DNA of 64,000 nucleotides, from positions 5,854,001 to 5,918,000 of the forward strand of contig NZ_FMHT01000003.1 of the NCBI RefSeq assembly GCF_900091585.1, read 5' to 3'. Both the position numbers and the translations under genes were made by a program. Positions 34,854 to 42,690 of the stretch are shown one piece after another; within the stretch, counting starts at the first letter, position 1; each line of letters starts with the position of its first letter. Origin of the DNA: Micromonospora nigra (lineage in GTDB: Bacteria > Actinomycetota > Actinomycetes > Mycobacteriales > Micromonosporaceae). Under the pieces are notes generated by a model. That model had not been told where the DNA came from. It saw only the letters and a list, made by a program, of their open reading frames with translations, and did no database searches.

Positions 34854-35180
34854 ATGAAGCGGATCGTCGAGATCGTCCCCGCCCGACCCGGTTGGTACGC
34901 CCGCTGGCGGGTGTCGCCCGACCTCACCCGCTGTTACCCGGTGAGCCTGTGGGCGTTGCTCGAGGAGGCGGACGGCACCGGCCGGGAGGTGATCGGCGTC
35001 GACTGCGTGGGTCAGTGGCCCGGCAGTGACGACGCGCAGGCGGGCACGGAGTTCGTCCGCTACCTGTTCCAGACCCCAGACTCCGGCACCCCCGAAGACG
35101 TCGAGCCGCCGTCCGAGGTGCCGGCGGGCGGCACCCGGCGCGCGCCGGGCCCCCGGCTCCAGCCGGCACCGGCGCCCTGA
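34854..35180 (+). CDS. Small hypothetical protein
   Basis: 108 aa, starting MKRIVEIVPARPGWYARW with a folded-looking first 75 aa (YPVSLWALLEEADG, GREVIGVD) and a disordered Pro-rich tail. GGAAGGTCGCC precedes ATG 34854. No family recognised; it may be a small nucleic-acid- or protein-binding beta domain, but that is speculation. Confidence 0.7.
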   Translation: MKRIVEIVPARPGWYARWRVSPDLTRCYPVSLWALLEEADGTGREVIGVDCVGQWPGSDDAQAGTEFVRYLFQTPDSGTPEDVEPPSEVPAGGTRRAPGPRLQPAPAP

Positions 35181-35191
35181 GCCATCCTCCC

Positions 35192-35222
35192 GCCCCCGGC
35201 CCCTGGTCCCAGGGCCGGGGGC
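35192..35222. terminator. Hairpin terminator
   Basis: GCCCCCGGCC (35192-35201) pairs with GGCCGGGGGC (35213-35222), extended by CTG and CAG near the loop. Located between convergent genes ending at 35180 and 35315. Confidence 0.7.
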
Positions 35223-35314
35223 ACCCCCCTGCCGTCTGGCCGATCCCTCTCGAGGGGATCCGCCGGACGTCGGGATGCCGCGATTCCGCAGCTGTCGGTT
35301 GGCGCTCCCGCGAC

Positions 35315-35659
35315 TCAGCCGACCTCGCGGATCACGCTGTCGCCGACGACGTCGGGCAGTTCCAGCAGCTCGGTCAGGCCGGTGCGGTCCAGCAGAGCGC
35401 GCAGCTGGGAGCTGACGCCGGTCAGCCGGACGCCGTCACCGGTGCGGCGGAGCACCACGAAGGCGCTCAGCCCGGAGGAGTCGCACAGCCCCACGCCGGC
35501 GAGGTCGACGACCAGCTCCCGATGGCCGTCGCGGCGCAGCTCGGCGGCGGCGGCGATCAGCTCCGGGGCGGTGTCGTAGTCGAGGTCACCGGTCAGCCGC
35601 AGCCGGGCGGGGCCGGTGTCGAGCCGGGTCACCTCGATCATCAACAGCTGGGGGGACAC
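35315..35659 (-). CDS. STAS-domain anti-sigma-factor antagonist (1)
   Basis: 114 aa, one STAS domain. RLTGDLDYDTAPEL, ELVVDLAGVGLCDSSGLSAF. The Ser at position 61 in DSSG is the expected phosphorylation site. Unphosphorylated members bind and block an anti-sigma kinase (RsbW/SpoIIAB type). No such kinase gene is in the window. Downstream of a second STAS gene on the same strand. Confidence 0.93.
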   Translation of the reverse strand: MSPQLLMIEVTRLDTGPARLRLTGDLDYDTAPELIAAAAELRRDGHRELVVDLAGVGLCDSSGLSAFVVLRRTGDGVRLTGVSSQLRALLDRTGLTELLELPDVVGDSVIREVG

Positions 35660-35713
35660 CCTCCCATGGTGTCAGCTCGCGACCCGGTCGCCAACCAGGG
35701 GGGTCGTGGCGCG

Positions 35714-36109
35714 TCACACGCCGGTGGGCTGTCCACTCGGGCTCGCCGACGGGACCCGGGAGCCGGCGACGGGACGTCGCAGCAGCCCGCTGATGCCCGT
35801 CATGTCGAGGATCGCTTCCAGGAAGCGCGGCACCGACCGCAGCCGCAGGGTCGTGCCCGCCTGTTGCCCCTCCCGCCAGGCGTGCACGATCACACCCAGC
35901 CCGGTGCTGTCGATGAAGATCAGGTCGCCGAAGTCGAGCACCAGCTCGGGCGGGGCGTCGAGCAGCACCGCGTCGACCTCCGCGCGCAGCGGCGCGGCGG
36001 TGGTGTAGGCCAGATCGCCACCGACCCGGATCACGGGCGCACCGGGATCGCACCGGTCGACGGAGAGCCTCAGCGGTGTCGACTCGGGTTTCCGCCCATG
36101 AGACAGCAC
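35714..36109 (-). CDS. STAS-domain anti-sigma-factor antagonist (2)
   Basis: 131 aa from GTG 36109, chosen because GGAAAGG lies 7 nt upstream; GTG 36115 leaves almost no spacing. The STAS fold has IRVGGDLAYTTAAPL and LVLDFGDLIFIDSTGLGVI with Ser68 as phosphosite. The Pro/Ser-rich tail (PVAGSRVPSASPSG) is extra. It is divergent from the SpoIIE phosphatase and shares its promoter region, so the phosphatase is the probable partner. Confidence 0.9.
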   Translation of the reverse strand: MLSHGRKPESTPLRLSVDRCDPGAPVIRVGGDLAYTTAAPLRAEVDAVLLDAPPELVLDFGDLIFIDSTGLGVIVHAWREGQQAGTTLRLRSVPRFLEAILDMTGISGLLRRPVAGSRVPSASPSGQPTGV

Positions 36110-36165
36110 GATCACGCCTTTCCGCAGGCCGCCGGTCGGGCTCGGGACCTCCGGATCGTAACAAC

Positions 36166-36195
36166 ACCTTCGTCGCCGCGCGCGGCGACGAAGGT
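36166..36195. promoter_or_regulatory. Perfect 30-bp palindrome in divergent promoter region
   Basis: ACCTTCGTCGCCGCG (36166-36180) is followed directly by its exact reverse complement (36181-36195), with no spacer. Outer GTAAC (36158-36162) and GTTAC (36194-36198) add weaker symmetry. It lies about 57 nt upstream of the STAS-2 start and 130 nt upstream of the phosphatase start. An operator for a dimeric regulator is the best explanation; a transcript hairpin is the alternative. Confidence 0.75.
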
Positions 36196-36327
36196 TACCG
36201 CCGGCCAGGGCCGGGCGCTGAGGTGGCGGTGCCCGGATACCGGCGTAGGCTGAGCGGTGGGGGATCCGACCACCGTGGCCCCTGCCGGTCACGTGGAGAC
36301 ATCGACGAAGGAGTGGGGCTCAAGCTG

Positions 36328-38094
36328 GTGAGTGGTGCCGACGTCAGGGACTTCGACCCCGGCGACGGACGGATCTCCACGCCGCATGTCGCCCGGGCGT
36401 CGGCGTGGTCCGCCGCCGCGCCCCGGTCCGGCTCAGCCCCGGTGCTGCCCGCTCTCGCCCCCGCACGTGCCCAGGCCGCCCCCGACTGGTCGGAGGTGGT
36501 CGAGCACTTCCGGGAGGGCCTGGTGGTCTGCGACGCCGACGGCGTCGTCCGGCACGTCAGCCCGGTCGCGGAGCGGTTGCTGCCGGAGGTCGCCGCCGGT
36601 GAACTGCTCGCCGCCGCCGGCATCGGTGGTCTCGGCCGCGACGACGGCGCGGAGTTCACCCATCAGGGCCGCCGGCTGCGAGCCCGCCGGGTCGCCCTGT
36701 CGGCGGGCCGTAGCTGCTGGTATGTCGAGGACGTCAGCGACAGTGTCAGCCGGGCCGACGCGCTGCTCGCCGAGCGGGCCCGGTCGGCGTTCCTGGCCGT
36801 GGCAGGGGAGCGGCTCGGCAACCCGCTGCATCCCGACCGCGCCGCCGCGGCGGTCGTCCGGCTGGCCGTGCCCACCCTGGCAGAGGTGGCCGTGCTCGTG
36901 CTCGCTCCCCGCTCGGGGCGGGCCCGGTGGTGGCGGGCGTCCCGCGCCGACGACGACGCGCCGAACGTCGACCGGGGCGTGCTCGCTGCCGCCGACCTGC
37001 CCGCCGCGATGATCGAGGCGCTGGGCGGGGCCGAGCCGCACGCGGTCGACTGGCTGGTGGAGCAGGCTCTGGAGGCGGGCTGGCTGCCCGGCCTCGACTC
37101 CGCCGACGTGTGCGCCCGGGTGGTGCCGCTGCCGGGCCGGGAGGCCCCCGCCGGGGTGCTCCTCGTCGCCCGCCGGGCCACCCGCTGGTACGACCACGCC
37201 GACGTCGAGTTGATCCGGGCGTTCGCGGGCCGCGCCGGGGCGGCGCTGACCACCGCCCTGCTCTACCGCGACCAGGCCGAGGTCGCCGACACCCTCCAGG
37301 CCAGCCTGCTGCCGGTGGAGCCGGTGGAGGCCCCCGGCGTGCAGTGGGGCACCAGCTACCGGCCGGCGCAGGCGGGGCTGCGTATCGGCGGCGACTTCTA
37401 CGGCTCGCACCGGCTGGCCGACGGCGGGTCGGTGTTCTTCCTGGGCGACGTCTCGGGCAAGGGCGTGGAGGCGGCCGTGTTCACCGGCCAGCTCCGCCAG
37501 TGCCTGCACGCGCTGCACCGGGTGGAACACCAGCCGGGCCGGCTGCTCAAGCTGCTCAACGACGCGCTGCTGGAGACCACCCAGGCGCACGGGCAGGGCC
37601 GGTTCGCCACCATGGTGCTGGGCGTGGTCCGCCCGCATCGCGACGGCGGGTTGTCGTTGACCCTGGCCGGGGGCGGCCACCTGCCGCCGCTGGTGCTGCG
37701 CGCATCGGGCGAGGTCGAACAGGTGCCGCTGCGCGGCATGCTCATCGGCGTGGTTCCGGACCCGCGCATCGGGGAGGTCACCGTGCACCTGGCGCCCGGC
37801 GAGACCTGCCTGCTCTACAGCGACGGGGTCACGGAGGCGCGGGGCGGCCGGCGCGGCGACGACCAGTTCGGCACGGACCGCCTGATGCACGCCGTGTCCG
37901 GCTGCCACCGGATGCCGGCACCCGCTCTGGCGGAGCGGATCGAGCAGGTCACCTGCGACTGGCTGGGGCACGGTGACCACGACGACATCGCGGTGCTGGC
38001 CCTGCGCGCCACCGGTCCGGGCGGTCGTCCGGCCCGTCACCTGCACGCCGTGCCCACCACGACCGGGCCAGCAGCGGCTGAGGGTCCCCGATGA
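36328..38094 (+). CDS. PAS-GAF-SpoIIE/PP2C serine phosphatase
   Basis: Predicted to dephosphorylate STAS proteins, activating them. About 588 aa. PAS-like region about aa 50-140 (EHFREGLVVCDADGVVRHVSP), GAF-like region about 150-315, and phosphatase domain about 330-570. Metal-binding Asp residues sit in RIGGDFYG, FLGDVSGKGVEAA, LLYSDGVTEARGG and HDDIAVL. GTG 36328 is chosen because PAS begins soon after; GTG 36313 is in frame with a closer GAAGGAG. The stop overlaps the B12 gene start (ATGA). Confidence 0.93.
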   Translation: MSGADVRDFDPGDGRISTPHVARASAWSAAAPRSGSAPVLPALAPARAQAAPDWSEVVEHFREGLVVCDADGVVRHVSPVAERLLPEVAAGELLAAAGIGGLGRDDGAEFTHQGRRLRARRVALSAGRSCWYVEDVSDSVSRADALLAERARSAFLAVAGERLGNPLHPDRAAAAVVRLAVPTLAEVAVLVLAPRSGRARWWRASRADDDAPNVDRGVLAAADLPAAMIEALGGAEPHAVDWLVEQALEAGWLPGLDSADVCARVVPLPGREAPAGVLLVARRATRWYDHADVELIRAFAGRAGAALTTALLYRDQAEVADTLQASLLPVEPVEAPGVQWGTSYRPAQAGLRIGGDFYGSHRLADGGSVFFLGDVSGKGVEAAVFTGQLRQCLHALHRVEHQPGRLLKLLNDALLETTQAHGQGRFATMVLGVVRPHRDGGLSLTLAGGGHLPPLVLRASGEVEQVPLRGMLIGVVPDPRIGEVTVHLAPGETCLLYSDGVTEARGGRRGDDQFGTDRLMHAVSGCHRMPAPALAERIEQVTCDWLGHGDHDDIAVLALRATGPGGRPARHLHAVPTTTGPAAAEGPR

Positions 38095-39122
38095 CCGGGC
38101 CGGCCACGGCGTACGCGGGCTATCTGGACCGGCTGGAGGAGGCCGACGAGTACGGCGCCGTCGACGTGGCCCTCGGGCTGCTCGACGCGGGGGTGCCCGC
38201 CGAGCGGATCCTGTTGGACCTGGTCGCCCCCGCACAGGCCGAGGTGGGGGAGCGGTGGGCCCGCAACGAGTGGAGTGTCGCGCAGGAGCATGCCGCCACC
38301 CACATCAGTGAGCGGGTCGTCGCGGCGGTCGCGGCCCACACGAATCCGCGTCCGAACCGGGGCCGGATCGTGGTGGCCTGCATGGACGGGGAGTGGCACG
38401 CGTTGCCGCCCCGGCTGGTCGCCGAGGTGCTGCGACTGCGGGGATGGCAGGTCACGTTCCTCGGGGCGAGCGTGCCGGCCGCGCACCTCGTGTCGTACCT
38501 GCACCGGCACGACGCGCACGCGGTGGCGCTGGCCTGCGCGCTGCCGATGCGGCTGCCGCACGCGCACCGCATGATCGAGGCGTGTCGCCGCTCCGACGTG
38601 CCGGTGGTCGTCGGCGGGCGCGGGTTCGGGGTGGACGGCCGCTGGGCGCGGCGTCTCGGCGTGCTCTGGGCGCCCGACGCGCCGACGGCTGCGGATCTGG
38701 TCGCCGACGAGCGGGCGCTGCGCCGCACGTCGCCGGCGCGCCTGTCCCACCTCGCCGACGACGAGTACGCGAGCCTGGTGAAGCGACGCGGTGAGCTGAT
38801 CGACTCGGCCCTGACCGACCTGGGGGAACGCACCCCGTCCATCCGCGACTACACCCCGGCGCAGCTGGATTCCACCGTCGGCGACCTGGGTCACCTCGTG
38901 GACTTCCTGGCCGCCGCGCTGTACGTCGACGACCCGTCGCTGTTCGTCGAGTTCGTGGAGTGGCTGGTCGCGATCCTGGTCAGCCGGGGCGTCCCGGCGG
39001 TCACCGTGGCGACGACCCTCGAACACCTCGGGCGGGTGCTGCACGACTTCCCGCGGGCGGCCCGCTACCTGGAGGCGGCTCGGGCGTCGCGTGGCCTGCT
39101 GGCCGCGCCGTCACACCGCTGA
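38091..39122 (+). CDS. Cobalamin-binding protein with CarH-like Wx9EH motif
   Basis: 343 aa. A helical cap (about aa 1-85) carries W56-x9-E66-H67, the motif that in CarH photoreceptors caps adenosylcobalamin. A Rossmann B12 domain follows (about 90-205), with E101-x-H103 at the lower-ligand position, LGASVP and a GGRGFG loop at the expected spacing. The usual Gly after H-x-x is Pro. The last about 110 aa (DYTPAQLDSTVGDLGHLVDF onwards) are helical and unassigned. There is no HTH domain, so it is not a CarH repressor. ATG overlap with the phosphatase gene suggests a coupled signalling role. Confidence 0.87.
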   Translation: MTGPATAYAGYLDRLEEADEYGAVDVALGLLDAGVPAERILLDLVAPAQAEVGERWARNEWSVAQEHAATHISERVVAAVAAHTNPRPNRGRIVVACMDGEWHALPPRLVAEVLRLRGWQVTFLGASVPAAHLVSYLHRHDAHAVALACALPMRLPHAHRMIEACRRSDVPVVVGGRGFGVDGRWARRLGVLWAPDAPTAADLVADERALRRTSPARLSHLADDEYASLVKRRGELIDSALTDLGERTPSIRDYTPAQLDSTVGDLGHLVDFLAAALYVDDPSLFVEFVEWLVAILVSRGVPAVTVATTLEHLGRVLHDFPRAARYLEAARASRGLLAAPSHR

Positions 39123-39222
39123 CCGCCCGCGTCATCGATCCGCTGACCGCCCATCCCGGTCGTCGCGCGCGTACACTTGTTCCACTGCAAGCGTCTGCCT
39201 GCGGCAGAGCGAGGGGAGTCCG

Positions 39223-39546
39223 TTGACGTTCACCGTCACGTATGGCACGCACGAGGGTGGCGGCACGCGCCTGTGCCTCACCGGTGAGTTGGACCTGAGC
39301 ACCGTCCCGCAGCTCGACGCCGTCATCGACCGCCTCACGGCGGCGGGGGAACGTAAACTGCTGGTCGACCTGTCGGAGCTGACGTTCTGCGACTCCACCG
39401 GCATCGCCGCCTTCGTGCGTGGCGACAACCGGGTCGCCGACGACGGCGGCTGGCTGCGGATCACCGGCGCGACCGGCCGGGTCGACCGGGTACTGCAGGT
39501 CACGGGCCTCGCCGAGGTGCTCAGTCACGGCGCCGACCCGGCGTGA
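39223..39546 (+). CDS. STAS-domain anti-sigma-factor antagonist (3)
   Basis: 107 aa read from TTG 39223, the only start preceded by a strong RBS (GAGGGGAG, spacing 4). CLTGELDLSTVPQL and LLVDLSELTFCDSTGIAAF with Ser58 as phosphosite. It follows the cobalamin-protein gene by 100 nt on the same strand. Likely another output of the phosphatase in this island. Confidence 0.9.
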   Translation: MTFTVTYGTHEGGGTRLCLTGELDLSTVPQLDAVIDRLTAAGERKLLVDLSELTFCDSTGIAAFVRGDNRVADDGGWLRITGATGRVDRVLQVTGLAEVLSHGADPA

Positions 39547-39630
39547 GCGCCGGGCCCACGATGGGCTAGATTTCCCGCCAGCACGGTGACCCTCGGGTCC
39601 CGTCCCCGCCGAGCAGAGACAGGTGGATCC

Positions 39631-40077
39631 ATGGGTGCAGAGACTGCGAGTCCGGTTCGCATCCTCGTGGTGGACGACGATCCCGGTGACGTGCTGATGA
39701 TCGAGGAGGCCCTCGCCGACTCCGACGTCGAGAAGGTCATCGACGTGGTCAGCGACGGTCAGGAAGCGATGGAGTTCCTGCGCCGCGAGGGCCGGCACAC
39801 CGACGCCCGGCGTCCCGACGTCATCCTGCTGGACCTGAACATGCCGCGGATGGACGGGCGGCAGGTGCTGGGCGAGGTCAAGGGCGACGAGGACCTGCGG
39901 ACCATCCCGATCGTCGTGCTGACCACGTCGAACGCCGACACCGACATCGTCGGCAGCTACACGTTGCAGGCCAACGCGTACGTGACCAAGCCGATCGACC
40001 TCGACGACTTCAACGACGTGGTGCACCGCATCGACGAGTTCTTCGGTCGCGTCGTGGTGCTGCCCAAGCGGGTCTGA
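39631..40077 (+). CDS. Rcp1-like single-domain response regulator
   Basis: 148 aa receiver domain without output domain. Acidic pocket VVDDDPGDVLMIEEAL, phosphoacceptor Asp68 in ILLDLNMPRMDG, VVLTTSNADTDI, and YVTKP lysine. The PGDVLMIEEAL and LPKRV ends match the Rcp1 group, typically partnered with phytochrome-type histidine kinases. No histidine kinase gene is in the window. Start ATG 39631 is internal to the open frame and set by family length. Confidence 0.92.
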   Translation: MGAETASPVRILVVDDDPGDVLMIEEALADSDVEKVIDVVSDGQEAMEFLRREGRHTDARRPDVILLDLNMPRMDGRQVLGEVKGDEDLRTIPIVVLTTSNADTDIVGSYTLQANAYVTKPIDLDDFNDVVHRIDEFFGRVVVLPKRV

Positions 40078-40146
40078 CCGTGCTGTCCAGCGGGTCTGAC
40101 CGTGTCGCCCGGGCGGCTCTGACGGTGTTGCCCGAACGGGTCTGAC
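40056..40146. repeat. Four degenerate tandem repeats of the gene's own 3' end
   Basis: Copies about 22-23 bp (ending 40078, 40100, 40123, 40146) each carry a CGGGTCTGAC-like core (one GCGGCTCTGAC). The first copy encodes the last residues and stop codon of the response regulator; the others lie downstream. Looks like slippage duplication of a stop-codon segment. Confidence 0.75.
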
Positions 40147-40266
40147 CGCTCGGCGTAGCGGTCCCGTCGGCGGATGCCGACGACTTTTCCCGAACCGACC
40201 CGCGAGGCGTCCGGGCGGCCGAGGATCCCAGGTGGGAGCACCGTCGGCTGCCTGGGGGGCGACAGC

Positions 40267-40827
40267 ATGAGGTTCACCGTCGTGGAGATCGGCTACGACC
40301 AGTGGCAGGTGGACGCCCACCTCGCCGACCTGGGGATCCGGGCCGCCCGGCTCGCGGCCCGGCTGGAGGGCCTGGGGTCGGGCCGGGACTGGGACCTCGT
40401 GCGCGGCGAGGCGGCCGGCTTGTGCGACCTGGTGGGTCGGCCGCCGCTGGCCGCCGCCCCGTATTCCGTCGCCCTGGCCGGCCCGGCACCCTCGACCAGC
40501 TCGGCACCCCCGGCTCGCAGCCGGGGGACGACCGCGACCGAGCGGGAGGCGGCGCAGATCCTGGCCCGCGCCCGCGCGGAGCTCGACGCGGCACGCGCGG
40601 AGGCGCGCCGGGTGCGCGAGCGGGCGTACGCGGAGGCGGTGGCCGCCCGCCGGAAGGTCGAGGAGGCGTTGCGGGCCCGGGACCGGCGTGCCACCCGCCT
40701 GGCCGAGCTGCTGGACGGCCTGCCGGTCGAACGGGTGCCGGCCGAGACGGCCACGGCTGCGGCGGCGCGGCCCACCGAGGGACGCCAGGCGGCGCGGCCC
40801 GTCGACGGGCGCCGGGTGGCGCGCTGA
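40267..40827 (+). CDS. DivIVA-like coiled-coil protein
   Basis: 186 aa. The N-terminus (FTVVEIGYDQWQVDAHLADLG) matches the DivIVA-type GYDxxxVDxxL start; a coiled coil follows at about aa 96-155 (EREAAQILARARAELDAARAEARRVRERAYAE split by linkers). The tail is Ala/Arg-rich. It may attach a complex to membrane or septum, but the match is short and this is inference. ATG 40267. Confidence 0.7.
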   Translation: MRFTVVEIGYDQWQVDAHLADLGIRAARLAARLEGLGSGRDWDLVRGEAAGLCDLVGRPPLAAAPYSVALAGPAPSTSSAPPARSRGTTATEREAAQILARARAELDAARAEARRVRERAYAEAVAARRKVEEALRARDRRATRLAELLDGLPVERVPAETATAAAARPTEGRQAARPVDGRRVAR

Positions 40828-40834
40828 GAATGGC

Positions 40835-41677
40835 TCAGCGCAGCGCGGTAACCACCGTGGTGGCCCGCTGCTCGTGCCGGGCGTAGGCGTCCGGGAACGC
40901 GGAGACCTGCACGGCCTGGGCGGCACCGGTGAGGCTCATCTCCTGCCAGCCGGGGACCTCCCGCAGAGCCTCGTAGAAGGCCCGGGCGGCGTACGACGGA
41001 CGCATCAGCTCCCGCACGGTTCCCCAGCCGCTGCTGGGACGCTGCTGGAACAGCCCGACGGAGTCGTGGTCGGAGCCGCTGCCCTCGTCGGTGTACCGGT
41101 GGGACTCCGGCAGCACGTCGCTGGCGAGGTTGTGCAGGTTGCTCTCCTGCAGGGCGGTGGCCACGGCGATCACCTGCGCCCGGCGGGGCATCTTCATGGC
41201 CACCCCGACGTCGACAATGATCTTGGCGTTGTCCATCTGGGTCTGGGTGAGCCCGGCCACCGGCGTCGGCCGGCGGGGCTTGGCGGGTTTCCTGGTCGGC
41301 TGGCGGGTAAGCGTGGGGGAGGGCTTCGCGGTGGGACCGGGGCTGGCCGGGGTGGGGGAGGCGGTCCGGTTCAACGACCGTGAGGCGGCCTGTTCCTCGG
41401 CGGCGGCGGCCCGGTCGGCGATCGCCTCCGCGACCGGATCCCGTAGTGGCCCGTCGGTGTCGCGGATCCCGACGAAGGCCACGGCCCCCAGGCAGCAGGC
41501 GACACTGGTGGCCATGGCCGCCCGGACCGGGGTGCTGGCCAGCAGGGCCCGGCCGCGGCGCGGGGGGACGACGGCCCGATGGCGGCCGATCCGCCGTTCG
41601 GCCGACGGGGCGTCGGTCGACCGGGTCTCGGATGTGGCGGCGGTCGACTGCTGGTCGCTCTGGTGATCGGCAGGCAC
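40835..41677 (-). CDS. QES-motif wall-hydrolase-like protein (copy 2), membrane-anchored
   Basis: 280 aa. Disordered N-terminus, membrane segment about aa 50-72, Ser/Thr/Pro linker, and a C-terminal domain (about 140-280). It shares ALQESNLHNL and DHDSVGLFQQRPSSGWGTV with the secreted protein at 21978-22577. Glu in QES is the candidate catalytic acid. An insertion (DVLPESHRYTDEGSG) distinguishes it from copy 1. Probably acts on peptidoglycan outside the cell; unproven. Confidence 0.78.
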   Translation of the reverse strand: MPADHQSDQQSTAATSETRSTDAPSAERRIGRHRAVVPPRRGRALLASTPVRAAMATSVACCLGAVAFVGIRDTDGPLRDPVAEAIADRAAAAEEQAASRSLNRTASPTPASPGPTAKPSPTLTRQPTRKPAKPRRPTPVAGLTQTQMDNAKIIVDVGVAMKMPRRAQVIAVATALQESNLHNLASDVLPESHRYTDEGSGSDHDSVGLFQQRPSSGWGTVRELMRPSYAARAFYEALREVPGWQEMSLTGAAQAVQVSAFPDAYARHEQRATTVVTALR

Positions 41678-42109
41678 CCGCCGAGGCTAGAAAGTCGCGG
41701 GCCCGTTGCCATCGGCCTGATCGGTGGCCTGCACCACATTTGGCGGCGCTCGACCGGATCTTCGACCCCGAAGCTCCACCGATACGACGAAGCGCATCTG
41801 TCCGACTTTACGGCTATGCCGTAAAGGCACGGGCATAAGCGGCGGGGTGGTGCGCGTGCGGAGACCCCGTCCGGGACCGGGACCCGGTCCACCGAACGGT
41901 CGACGGCCCGGTGCCCGCCGGGCCCCGGCGGTCACCCTGTCGGCCGACCTCGCCGGACCCGGCATCCCGCGCCCACGGGCCCCCGCCGTCTCCGCGTGGG
42001 ACGGCGGGGTGTCAGGCTCGACCGGGCATGCTCAGCGCCGGCCATCTCCGCCGGGTGGCGGTCAACCCGTGCCAGCTCACCGTCGGGGTGACGGTCGCCC
42101 GATGCCGGC
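41678..42109. other. Intergenic region with repeated gene-end sequence
   Basis: Between two minus-strand genes. It holds a small hairpin palindrome and, on the right (42040-42109), degenerate copies of the 3' end of the neighbouring OsmC gene. No open frame here is convincing. Confidence 0.55.
41807..41825. promoter_or_regulatory. Perfect 8-bp inverted repeat, 3-nt loop
   Basis: TTTACGGC (41807-41814) and GCCGTAAA (41818-41825) flank TAT. It lies 130 nt upstream of copy 2 of the QES gene. It may be an operator or a promoter-proximal hairpin; the TTTACGG arm is AT-richer than its surroundings. Confidence 0.5.
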
Positions 42110-42155
42110 TCAGTGGCGGCCGTTCTCCGCCGGGGTGACGGTCAACCGGTGCCGG
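42040..42155. repeat. Degenerate tandem copies of the osmC 3' end
   Basis: Copies at 42040-42078, 42079-42114 and 42115-42155 share a core like GGGGTGACGGTCAACC and GTGCCGGCT. The rightmost copy encodes the last residues of the OsmC gene (- strand). Two lie beyond its stop. Confidence 0.65.
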
Positions 42156-42538
42156 CTGGCGTCGCCGCTGGAGAACGGCCACAGCCGGTCGGCGTACTCG
42201 ACCAGCTCGGCGAGCTGCTCCCGGCTCAGTCCCGCCGAGGAGATCGAGGCGTGCACGTCCGCCCGGTACCGGCCGTCGTCGTCGCGGCCCAGCTTCGCCT
42301 CGGCGCGCACCTGCACCGTGTGCGCCTCGTTGGTGATCTCCCCGGCCGCCTCCACCGCTGCGTGATGCAGGCAGGAGGCGAAAGCGGCGGCGAGTAGCTG
42401 CTCGGGAGTCAGTCCGGAGCAGTGCGGCGCCAGCGGGGACGCCAGGGCGGTGGAGAGTTCACCGTCGTCGGTGCGTACGTGGCCGCCCTCGGCGGTCGCG
42501 GTGGCCACCTCGTTCAGCCAGGAACTCGGATCCGGCAT
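42110..42538 (-). CDS. OsmC/Ohr family protein lacking the second Cys
   Basis: 142 aa with the OsmC fold: HCSGLTPEQLLAAAFASCLHHAAV has the conserved first Cys, and the C-terminal segment reads ADRLWPFSSGDASRH where Ohr proteins have a CPYS-type motif. The second catalytic cysteine is Trp. Organic-peroxide reduction by the normal two-Cys cycle is therefore doubtful. ATG 42538 with GGAGG-like sequence (GGGAGGAACGCG). Confidence 0.88.
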   Translation of the reverse strand: MPDPSSWLNEVATATAEGGHVRTDDGELSTALASPLAPHCSGLTPEQLLAAAFASCLHHAAVEAAGEITNEAHTVQVRAEAKLGRDDDGRYRADVHASISSAGLSREQLAELVEYADRLWPFSSGDASRHRLTVTPAENGRH

Positions 42539-42609
42539 CGCGTTCCTCCCGTCAGTCACCCGCCCGGCTACCCGACGCCGGTCCGGTGAAACGCGAGCGC
42601 GGCCTCCCG

Positions 42610-42669
42610 CCCTGCGGGCACCCGACGTCCCCACCCCTGCGGGCATCTGACGTCCCATCCCTGCGGGGC
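42610..42669. repeat. Three tandem repeats (about 25 bp)
   Basis: CCCTGCGGGCA recurs at 42610-42620 and 42635-42645, with a CCCTGCGGGGC variant at 42659-42669. Between the copies lies GACGTCCC. Located just past the kinase stop and upstream of the OsmC gene. Confidence 0.65.
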
Positions 42670-42690
42670 GGTGGTGCCCCGCCCGGTGGA

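Noticed and set aside
38091..39122. Calling the B12 protein a CarH-type repressor
   Set aside because: No MerR helix-turn-helix at the N-terminus; only the cap and B12 domains are present, followed by an unassigned helical C-terminus.
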